Source: Oscillospiraceae bacterium
GTDB taxonomy: Bacteria; Bacillota; Clostridia; Oscillospirales; Ruminococcaceae
Reading direction: 5' to 3'
DNA: 7,668 nt
Assembly (NCBI GenBank): GCA_900765125.1
Contig: CAAFQL010000379.1
Span: 1 to 7,668 of the forward strand
How positions within the stretch are numbered: the stretch's first letter is position 1; every line of letters starts with the position of its first letter. Both the position numbers and the translations under genes were made by a program. The notes under the pieces were generated by a model. That model had not been told where the DNA came from. It made no database searches and saw nothing but the letters and a program-made list of their open reading frames with translations. Below are positions 1 through 5,124 of the stretch, piece after piece.

Positions 1-57
1 AATCATTTCCTGAATTTTATTATCAGGCTTAATGTAGTTCATAGGGTCAGAAAACAT
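1..57 (-). CDS. 5' end of an unrecognised gene (19 codons visible)
   Basis: On the minus strand an ATG at 57-55 opens a frame that stays open to the window edge and begins MFSDPMNYIKPDNKIQEMI. A consensus AGGAGG ribosome binding site lies at 64-69, about six bases before the ATG, and the 58-bp promoter-like module at 79-136 stands just upstream. Expression signals are therefore strong even though only 19 residues are seen. No family can be assigned from so short a piece. It shares its regulatory module with the 284-aa gene and with the recombinase 2 unit, so it is probably part of the same element. Confidence 0.7.
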   Translation of the reverse strand, partial: MFSDPMNYIKPDNKIQEMI

Positions 58-78
58 ATAAAAACCTCCTGAATTTTT

Positions 79-136
79 TACAGCTTTATGCTGCATCATT
101 ATGATATCATATCTGAAACATAATTTGTAAAAATGA
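79..136 (-). promoter_or_regulatory. 58-bp promoter/operator module, copy A
   Basis: Read on the minus strand: TCATTTTTACAAA (136-124), 12 variable bases, TATGATA (111-105), 11 variable bases, then CAGCATAAAGCTGTA (93-79), which contains a CAGC/GCTG dyad. The same elements with the same spacings occur at 1226-1283 and 6324-6381, each in front of a gene. TATGAT fits a -10 box. The upstream box would give a 14-bp spacer if TTTACA were the -35, so it may instead be an activator or alternative sigma site. The dyad would fall near the start of the transcript, as an operator or a short 5' hairpin. It drives the partial gene at 1-57. Confidence 0.75.
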
Positions 137-210
137 TTTTGCTCCAGATATTACCTACAAATAAAGCAACTTTTTTCTTATTTTTGTCTGCTATTCCATT
201 TTCAAGATGC

Positions 211-268
211 TCATAACTTTTGCTGTGACTATAGTTTAACACAGCTCTTATAGGGTTTGTAAAAATGG
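211..268 (-). promoter_or_regulatory. degenerate copy B of the 58-bp module
   Basis: Minus strand: CCATTTTTACAAA (268-256), 12 bases, TGTGTTA where the others have TATGATA (5 of 7 match), 11 bases, then CAGCAAAAGTTATGA (225-211), which keeps CAGCAAAA but has lost the right half of the dyad. All internal spacings equal those of the three good copies, which makes chance similarity unlikely. The -10 and dyad have decayed and no gene with a ribosome binding site follows before copy A. It is probably a relic of a tandem duplication, or an auxiliary protein-binding site. Confidence 0.5.
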
Positions 269-300
269 TTTTTATATCTGTCATATAAAAGACAATTAAA

Positions 301-337
301 TTCCCTGTATGCCCCGAAAATAAGAGCATACAGGGAA
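301..337 (-). terminator. intrinsic terminator after the 284-aa gene
   Basis: Perfect 12-bp inverted repeat (301-312 with 326-337) around a 13-base loop, starting 10 bases past the stop codon of the 284-aa gene on the minus strand. The stem is followed by T-rich sequence (TTTAATTGTCTTTT) rather than an unbroken T run, so termination may be moderate. On the plus strand no T tract follows. Confidence 0.75.
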
Positions 338-347
338 GAGATAAGTA

Positions 348-1202
348 TTATATTTCTGTAAAGTCCATAGGTATTTCCTTATTGGAGCAATAATGACTAT
401 ACGCCTTTAAAAGTATATTTACTTGCTTCATTTCCGGAGAAGGCAGAGGTTTAAATTTTGAAATAGAACTTACATAGGTTTTTCCACTGTTTGCCATATA
501 GAGGTCTATATTTACAGGTTTATAGAGAACTTCTTGAATGCATTTTACAACTCCCATTGCATACAGAAAATTACAATACTTTGCATCATACACGCTGTTT
601 AAATAATATCGATATACTCTTGGTGCGCCGCCGTTGAAGATAGTTACATAAACAATGGTCTTTTTATCATTATTATTAAGCGGACGAAATTCCAGACCAG
701 AAATAATGCCAAAATGCTGAGTGTTCAGTAAGTGAAATTCATCATAGTATGGTAAATACCAATAATTTTGTAAAAGCTTTGGACTATTCTTGATTCCATA
801 TGTGAAATTCAGATTTTCAAATTTCTTTATGATTTCTTTTATAATTGGGTCTTCAGCTTTGTCCTCTAATAGCGGATAAAGCTGATCGTTGTATATTGGA
901 CGAAATCTTATGATGCATACAGTGCCTATTGCATTTGCAAGATCAAGCTTTCCATTTTGAATCAGATTGAATTTATCGCAGAATTCTTGAAATGCAGATT
1001 TTCTATAGGTATAAATGCTGCAATAGTAAACAGAGGAATATTTGACCTGTTCTGTATATTCGTCCCAGTAGGCTATATGAATGCGTACTGTATCACTGTT
1101 TTGGCATTCTGGAAATGTTATTCCGGTGATAACGCCAAGTCTGTCATAGTCAATGTGTTCGGGGTCAGGGTTTACATCAAACGGCTCAAATAACTTTTTC
1201 AT
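348..1202 (-). CDS. unrecognised 284-aa protein with internal duplication
   Basis: The ATG at 1202 follows an AAGGAG site by about eight bases, and the 58-bp module (1226-1283) lies directly upstream, so the gene has its own promoter. I do not recognise a family. The protein appears to contain two related units, about residues 20-100 and 162-250. Each begins with a G-I/V-I-(S/T)-G hydrophobic strand (RLGVITGITF and HFGIISGLEF). Each continues with a beta-rich stretch and a Tyr pair (VYYCS, YRYYLNS), then an aromatic F-x-(E/Y)-F or F-L-Y segment, and ends in a strand closing with I-x-x-F or S-x-F. There is no signal peptide, membrane segment or obvious catalytic motif. A beta-barrel or OB-like binding protein is possible but is only inference. 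It is followed by a terminator at 301-337, so it is monocistronic. Confidence 0.85.
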   Translation of the reverse strand: MKKLFEPFDVNPDPEHIDYDRLGVITGITFPECQNSDTVRIHIAYWDEYTEQVKYSSVYYCSIYTYRKSAFQEFCDKFNLIQNGKLDLANAIGTVCIIRFRPIYNDQLYPLLEDKAEDPIIKEIIKKFENLNFTYGIKNSPKLLQNYWYLPYYDEFHLLNTQHFGIISGLEFRPLNNNDKKTIVYVTIFNGGAPRVYRYYLNSVYDAKYCNFLYAMGVVKCIQEVLYKPVNIDLYMANSGKTYVSSISKFKPLPSPEMKQVNILLKAYSHYCSNKEIPMDFTEI

Positions 1203-1225
1203 AGGTAACTCCTTTTTGATTTATT

Positions 1226-1283
1226 TACAGCTTTTTGCTGCAAATAAAGTGTATCATATTGAAAAAAGAGTTTGTAAAAATGA
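1226..1283 (-). promoter_or_regulatory. 58-bp promoter/operator module, copy C
   Basis: Minus strand: TCATTTTTACAAA (1283-1271), 12 bases, TATGATA, 11 bases, CAGCAAAAAGCTGTA (1240-1226). Spacings are identical to the copies at 79-136 and 6324-6381. It begins only seven bases past the T tract of the upstream operon's terminator and ends about 24 bases before the start of the 284-aa gene. The gene is therefore insulated from the operon and transcribed from this element. Confidence 0.75.
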
Positions 1284-1290
1284 TTTTTGC

Positions 1291-1327
1291 AAAAAAATAA
1301 GCGGTAACGAGTGATGTCGTTACCGCT
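1291..1327 (-). terminator. strong intrinsic terminator of the amidoligase-recombinase operon
   Basis: Perfect 11-bp stem on the minus strand, AGCGGTAACGA paired with TCGTTACCGCT (1317-1327 with 1300-1310), with a six-base loop. TA and a run of seven T residues (1297-1291) follow at once. It starts 10 bases past the DUF960 stop codon. This is a textbook Rho-independent terminator closing the eight-gene operon. Confidence 0.9.
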
Positions 1328-1337
1328 AAAATTATGC

Positions 1338-1631
1338 TTAATATTCCTCCGCAAGAAGCATAGTACAATAATCCTCGCTGTCTATGCAGTAGATTTTAGC
1401 ATTAACAGCATTCTTTACAGCCGGAAGTATATATGTCATCTCATATGCAGGCTGCTCAGATTTATGAAATATGTACTGCGCTTCATCCTTTACGGTAAGC
1501 TTGAATACCTGCAAGTAATCCTTGGGTTCAGGCATATTGTCAATTGCATTCCACAGAAATATTTGCAGTTCAAGAGGTATCGTTTCGTCAACACCTCTTG
1601 TAAGGTATCTTTTCTTACTTTTTTCAAACAT
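1338..1631 (-). CDS. DUF960 family protein
   Basis: A 97-aa protein matching my recollection of the DUF960 pattern over its full length: RYLTRGV at 8-14, DYLQVF at 38-43, a HKSEQPAY segment at 56-63 (the family usually has an H-x-Q-E-x-P core), and a C-terminal DYCTMLLAEEY at 87-97. Function is unknown. The family is small and soluble and occurs in Firmicute mobile elements, including the ccr region of staphylococcal SCC cassettes. The start is fixed by a GGAGGAG site that overlaps the last codons of recombinase 1, five bases before the ATG. It is the last gene of the operon, with the terminator immediately after. A role linked to the recombinase or to element DNA is inferred from context only. 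Confidence 0.88.
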   Translation of the reverse strand: MFEKSKKRYLTRGVDETIPLELQIFLWNAIDNMPEPKDYLQVFKLTVKDEAQYIFHKSEQPAYEMTYILPAVKNAVNAKIYCIDSEDYCTMLLAEEY

Positions 1632-1636
1632 ATTTT

Positions 1637-3190
1637 TTACTCCTCCTTGATTCTCGACTCGAATAACTCATAGAGTTCGCCACGTCTAATGGTAATTGTT
1701 TCTTTTAGCTCATCTGCAACACCAAATCCAACATCAAGGGTTATTTCTATGTGGTAAGAATAAGTAACAACCTTATCAACGTATGCTTGTACAAATGAGC
1801 GGAACTCGGGCGTATTTCTTTTCAGATTTTTGTAATCGTCTATTAGGTGCAGATAGTCTTTCAGCTGTAAAGGTTCAAAGCGTCTTAATGCGGCGAGTTG
1901 TGCCTGTAATTCGTTCCTTTGCTTTTCTAAAACTTCTGCACGTTCCATAATTGCAGGGGTTATGATGCCTTTTTCCACAGCTTCCGTAATATTTGCAAGA
2001 CCTGCAATAACCTGATTTAACTCATTTTCGGTATCTTGGTAATGTAAATCAAAATCTGTATTATACTTCTGTATGTAGGCATTAACCGCTTTTATTTTTC
2101 GCTTTAAAGCAGTTTTATTGAAGATTTTTTCACGCAAAAGTTCCACCACATAAACATCGATATAGTCCTTGTTATTCTCCTTATTATTACATATTTTACG
2201 AAGCGTTGTGCAGCGGTAGGTTGCCATTCGGTTTTTACGTTCGCCGGAAAACCTGAGATTACCTTGTATGCGCTTTCCGCAAATTCCACAGAACACTTTC
2301 CCTGTAAGTAAATAAAATTCCTTTGCATGATATTGCCCTGTATTACGACGATTTCTCTCCCTTATACGCTGCACCTTTTCAAAGAGCTTTTTACTAACAA
2401 TTGCAGGACAGCCTCCCTCTATCCTTATGACCTTATCAGAAGTTTTGTAAGAGTGGTTATTCCTCTTGCCGTCCGCTTTAGCAGCCGATTTGTTAAACAC
2501 AAAAACTCCGGTATATTTCTCGTTTGCTAAAATTTCATATAGACTATTTTTACCAAATAGGCAGCCTCTTTTGGTCTTGTAACCGTGTTCATTCAGGTAG
2601 TTTATGATTGCTGTATAACCATGACCGTCTGCAAACATCTGAAAAATGATTTTGACTGCTTCGGCTTCATGTTCGTCTATTTCAAGCCTTTTTTCAGCGT
2701 TTAAAGTGTAACCGAGAGGACAGCAGCCCCCAGTGTGCTTACACTGGAGAGCTGTTTCGTTCATTCCTTTCATAACCTCTCTTGACAAATTCTTTGAGTA
2801 ATATTCCGCCATTCCTTCCAATACGGATTCCATCATAATACTTTCAGGACTGTCGTCCATACGCTCCAAAACACTGCAAAGCTTTACACTATTCTTTTTC
2901 AGGCGTTTTTTGTAAATTGCGCTGTCGTATCTATCCCTTGAAAATCTGTCCAATTTATGTACAAGAACAATGTCAAAAATCCCTTTGCCGCTGTCGCTTA
3001 TCATCTGCTGAAACTGTGGTCTGTTGTCAGTGGTTGCAGAACGTGCCTCATCTGTGTAAGTAGCAACGACCTGCCAGCGATTCTGCTTGCAAAACTGGTT
3101 CATAGCTCTGATTTGGGCGTCAATAGATTCGCTTCGCTGATTATCGGAACTAAATCTTGCATACTGCGCAACCCTCGGAATACTTAGCAT
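1637..3190 (-). CDS. large serine recombinase 1
   Basis: A 517-aa site-specific DNA recombinase. The N-terminal resolvase domain (about 5-150) has the Y-x-R-x-S motif with the likely nucleophile Ser14, Q18, and the KLDRFSRD segment at 79-86. The Recombinase domain spans about 155-275 (PLGY, EID..EA.AV..IF, NEKYTG, EGGCPAIVS). A zinc ribbon follows, with C301/C304 and C327/C334. A Glu/Gln-rich coiled-coil region (about 382-435) leads to a basic C-terminus. Length and domain order are normal for transposon or cassette integrases. The ATG overlaps the upstream 97-aa gene's end (ATGCTAA), with GAGGTGG upstream, so the two are translationally coupled. It probably excises or integrates the element, perhaps together with recombinase 2. 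Unusually, it is the seventh gene of an operon rather than an edge gene with its own promoter. Confidence 0.95.
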   Translation of the reverse strand: MLSIPRVAQYARFSSDNQRSESIDAQIRAMNQFCKQNRWQVVATYTDEARSATTDNRPQFQQMISDSGKGIFDIVLVHKLDRFSRDRYDSAIYKKRLKKNSVKLCSVLERMDDSPESIMMESVLEGMAEYYSKNLSREVMKGMNETALQCKHTGGCCPLGYTLNAEKRLEIDEHEAEAVKIIFQMFADGHGYTAIINYLNEHGYKTKRGCLFGKNSLYEILANEKYTGVFVFNKSAAKADGKRNNHSYKTSDKVIRIEGGCPAIVSKKLFEKVQRIRERNRRNTGQYHAKEFYLLTGKVFCGICGKRIQGNLRFSGERKNRMATYRCTTLRKICNNKENNKDYIDVYVVELLREKIFNKTALKRKIKAVNAYIQKYNTDFDLHYQDTENELNQVIAGLANITEAVEKGIITPAIMERAEVLEKQRNELQAQLAALRRFEPLQLKDYLHLIDDYKNLKRNTPEFRSFVQAYVDKVVTYSYHIEITLDVGFGVADELKETITIRRGELYELFESRIKEE

Positions 3191-3477
3191 TTTACCACCT
3201 CAACAGGCAAATAAATATCCTCTGCATAGCTATCGCCAAGGATTTTTACGCCATGCAGATAATGCGAATTTTCAATTTTAAGCACCTCAACAAATTCCAT
3301 TTCTGACACAGCAAACATCTGATTTTCTGACTTTTCAAGCACAACAAAGCAGCCAATATCATTAAGGTTATTTACGCCATATTCTGCCATAAGTTCTGTT
3401 GCTTTTCTAAGGATATATTTCATGATTTCCGGCTCAGGAATCGCCTTTACTTCTTCAAGATTTGTTGCTTTAAGCAT
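3184..3477 (-). CDS. unrecognised 97-aa protein
   Basis: I chose the ATG at 3477, not an upstream in-frame ATG at 3507, because GGAGG (3487-3491) stands about nine bases before it. With this start the gene overlaps the DUF1643 stop by eight bases (ATGCTTAA). Its own stop overlaps the start of recombinase 1 by seven bases. The product is a small, acidic, soluble protein with an N-terminal helical half (EIMKYILRKATELMAEYG at 17-34) and a beta-rich second half (CFVVLEKSENQMFAVSE, then FVEVLKIE). It has no cofactor or catalytic motif that I can see and no family I recognise. Its double overlap suggests its amount is tied to that of the recombinase. An accessory or inhibitor role is possible but unsupported. 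Confidence 0.8.
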   Translation of the reverse strand: MLKATNLEEVKAIPEPEIMKYILRKATELMAEYGVNNLNDIGCFVVLEKSENQMFAVSEMEFVEVLKIENSHYLHGVKILGDSYAEDIYLPVEVVKC

Positions 3478-3997
3478 TATTGATTTCCTCCAGTTCATAC
3501 GGTTCAAGTTCCCAATTATTTCTGATTGCAGGAGTCAATGGGTGGTGGCCTTCTTTTCCAATTTTGTAAAGTTTATTTTTATAAGGTCGAAGAACGTCAA
3601 GCAAATCTGCCTGACGTTCACGGACTCGTTGACTGTTGTTTCCAACGCTGCCCCAAGCAATAATAATTGCATCACTCATTGCCGCATACTGCTCAATTAT
3701 GTCATCGCATTCCTTTGCTATCAAATCATCATCGGAATTGAATCTTAGACTTAATTTCGGCATAATTCTGCTGTACAAATTAACAATATTTACACTTCCG
3801 AAACCAAGTTTATTCAGGTTATTCAGCACAAGCATTGTTGTTAAGTCCACATTCAGCGTGTCTGCGGTATTGGGATTTATCATTATCACCATGGCAGATT
3901 TTTTCTCCTCATTCCATTCTCGGCGCAGCAAAAAACGATGTTTTTTATCATCAGAAAATAGTACCTTGCTTTTTAAAATTGTTGTTTCTGTCTGCAT
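3470..3997 (-). CDS. DUF1643 family protein
   Basis: A 175-aa protein with the features I associate with DUF1643: an R-x-x-L-x-R-x-W opening (21-28), a hydrophobic strand running into NPNTAD (41-46), a D-x-T-T segment (51-54), V-N-I-V-N-L-Y-S-R (69-77), an A-W-G strand end (114-116) and HHPL (151-154). The family has no established biochemical role; the conserved N-P-x-T-A-D and A-W-G loops suggest a nucleotide- or base-binding Rossmann-like fold, which is inference. It occurs in mobile elements, including staphylococcal SCC next to ccr genes. The ATG follows AGGAGG by eight bases and lies nine bases after the 26-aa peptide gene. It overlaps the following 97-aa gene by eight bases. Confidence 0.88.
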   Translation of the reverse strand: MQTETTILKSKVLFSDDKKHRFLLRREWNEEKKSAMVIMINPNTADTLNVDLTTMLVLNNLNKLGFGSVNIVNLYSRIMPKLSLRFNSDDDLIAKECDDIIEQYAAMSDAIIIAWGSVGNNSQRVRERQADLLDVLRPYKNKLYKIGKEGHHPLTPAIRNNWELEPYELEEINNA

Positions 3998-4006
3998 TGT
4001 GTCCTC

Positions 4007-4087
4007 CTATTTTTTCTTTGTCAAAATTTTTATAATGCTTATCGCACAAATGGCTACTTCTACAGCAATTTTAGTGAACTTCTTCAC
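4007..4087 (-). CDS. 26-aa basic hydrophobic peptide
   Basis: This tiny frame starts with GTG at 4087, overlapping the stop of the 34-aa gene by four bases (GTGA), with AGGAAGA inside the upstream gene as a plausible ribosome binding site. It encodes a Lys-rich start (MKKFTK), a hydrophobic core of about 16 residues (IAVEVAICAISIIKIL) and a Lys-rich end (TKKK). That is typical of a very short membrane-associated or amphipathic peptide. No family is recognised. Support comes from perfect packing in the operon: four-base overlap upstream and nine bases before the DUF1643 start. The GTG start and short length keep it tentative. Confidence 0.5.
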   Translation of the reverse strand: MKKFTKIAVEVAICAISIIKILTKKK

Positions 4088-4188
4088 TCTTCCTCAGCTC
4101 CTTTCATGATTGTATTGACAAGAATCGCAGCAGCAACTGCACCCTCAGCAACGAGCGTAAATATTACGCCTGCAATAAACCCTTTCAT
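4084..4188 (-). CDS. 34-aa single-pass membrane peptide
   Basis: The ATG at 4188 follows an AGGAGG (4198-4203, overlapping the amidotransferase stop) by eight bases, so translation is well supported. The product has a short basic start (MKGF), a hydrophobic stretch of about 24 residues rich in Ala, Val, Ile and Gly (roughly 4-28, interrupted by one Glu at position 15) and an acidic tail (KGAEEE), consistent with one membrane span. It resembles the very short single-span proteins seen in Firmicute mobile elements, such as those grouped as DUF3789, but I cannot confirm membership. Lying between the amidotransferase and DUF1643 genes, it could anchor or regulate the amide-forming enzymes; this is inference. 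Confidence 0.7.
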   Translation of the reverse strand: MKGFIAGVIFTLVAEGAVAAAILVNTIMKGAEEE

Positions 4189-4200
4189 GTCATTTACCTC

Positions 4201-5124
4201 CTATTTAATTTCAGATAAAGCTTCTTCCAGCATTGCCGTGTCCATGAGCATCTCTTCAATTGCATCTGTATCATAGCCATATTCCAACAGAAGTTCTACA
4301 TCTTCCTCGGAAACGCCAAACATACCGCAGTATTCCAAAAGCATTTCTTCATTTTCAAATTCATCAGCACTAAAGCTGTAAGGATTCCAGAAAGAATGAT
4401 ATTTTTCCTTGATCTCAAAAGTATTTCTACTGATATTTCCATCGGGAGAAATTTCAAGAATCTCACCCTCTATGACCTTGATTTCGCATTTTTTGTATGT
4501 AAAATCTGATTTTTTCAAAGCATTATCAAGAATGCTCTTTGTGCTGGCATACACGTACAAACCGAGCGTTGGAAAATGATAAAGCGTAAGCGGATTGCTG
4601 CCTTTTACAAGAAACAGCGTGTTGTCATTTCTGAGAATCGTAAACACAAAACTGCCTTCCACAAGTTCCGACATTTTCTTAATACTTTCAATATTTATGT
4701 TGCCAAAATGCTCCAAAAGCTGCACTGCAACATAGCTGTCTGTTTCAATTTTCGTATCAGGAAGATTGTATTTTGTCTTTAAATCCTTGTCATTATACAA
4801 AACGCCATTATGGGCAAGAGAAAAGTTTTCTCTGCCACACTTGCCCTCGAATGGATGATTATTGTAATTGAGCTTCTCGCTGCCTTGTGTGGTCATTCTC
4901 GTATGACCTATTACACATTTTGTGTCCGCAGGAAAATACAGCTTGATTTTATGGGCAGGTCTGGCTTTTTTAAACGTTACCATTTTGCCGTCCTTAACAT
5001 AGCAGATACCTGTTGCATCTGTTCCTCTGCATTCAGCTTCAATGGAAAGCGCCTTGATAAACTTTTTTAGTACGCTGTTGCTTACAATTCCTTTGTAGTC
5101 CATAAATCCAAATATTGCGCACAT
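4201..5124 (-). CDS. class II (Ntn-type) glutamine amidotransferase
   Basis: A 307-aa protein that would hydrolyse glutamine to glutamate and ammonia for a partner enzyme. Cys2 directly follows the initiator Met (MCAIFGF), as required for the N-terminal nucleophile. R-G-T-D-A-T-G (33-39), GHTR (73-76) with T-Q-G (79-81) and N-N-H-P-F (88-92), AHNG (104-107) and the E-T-D-S segment (127-130) match the GlmS/PurF/AsnB glutaminase pocket. No synthetase, PRTase or isomerase domain follows, so it is a stand-alone glutaminase. The last 55 or so residues form an acidic helical tail (GVSEEDVELLLEYGYD at 270-285) that could be a docking domain. The ATG abuts the amidoligase stop with no gap (TAAATG), a strong sign of coupled translation and joint function. 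The real substrate is unknown. Confidence 0.92.
   Translation of the reverse strand: MCAIFGFMDYKGIVSNSVLKKFIKALSIEAECRGTDATGICYVKDGKMVTFKKARPAHKIKLYFPADTKCVIGHTRMTTQGSEKLNYNNHPFEGKCGRENFSLAHNGVLYNDKDLKTKYNLPDTKIETDSYVAVQLLEHFGNINIESIKKMSELVEGSFVFTILRNDNTLFLVKGSNPLTLYHFPTLGLYVYASTKSILDNALKKSDFTYKKCEIKVIEGEILEISPDGNISRNTFEIKEKYHSFWNPYSFSADEFENEEMLLEYCGMFGVSEEDVELLLEYGYDTDAIEEMLMDTAMLEEALSEIK

Larger units (their letters stand above)
58..347. other. 290-base intergenic region
   Basis: From the partial gene's start to the 284-aa gene's stop there is no supported gene. It holds, on the minus strand, the terminator (301-337), the decayed module copy B (211-268), an AT-rich stretch (about 137-210), the intact module A (79-136) and the AGGAGG of the partial gene. 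A 61-codon frame from an ATG at 281 runs through both modules, but it has no ribosome binding site and is judged non-coding. Confidence 0.7.

Noticed and set aside
99..281. Minus-strand frame of 61 codons (76 from an upstream ATG) between the terminator and the partial gene
   Set aside because: No ribosome binding site before either ATG. The longer form starts within the terminator, and both run through promoter modules B and A. The repeated I-F-T-N residues come from the repeated ATTTTTACAAA box.
2733..2752. Small inverted repeat CCAGTGT/ACACTGG within recombinase 1
   Set aside because: Seven-bp arms inside a conserved coding motif, not repeated elsewhere in the window.
3593..3620. Inverted GAACGTCA/TGACGTTC within the DUF1643 gene
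   Set aside because: Short arms in coding sequence with no nearby promoter or T tract; expected by chance.
4814..4840. Hairpin-like AGAGAAAA/TTTTCTCT inside the amidotransferase gene
   Set aside because: It lies in the essential coding stretch before AHNG, has almost no loop and is AT-rich; it is best explained by codon choice.
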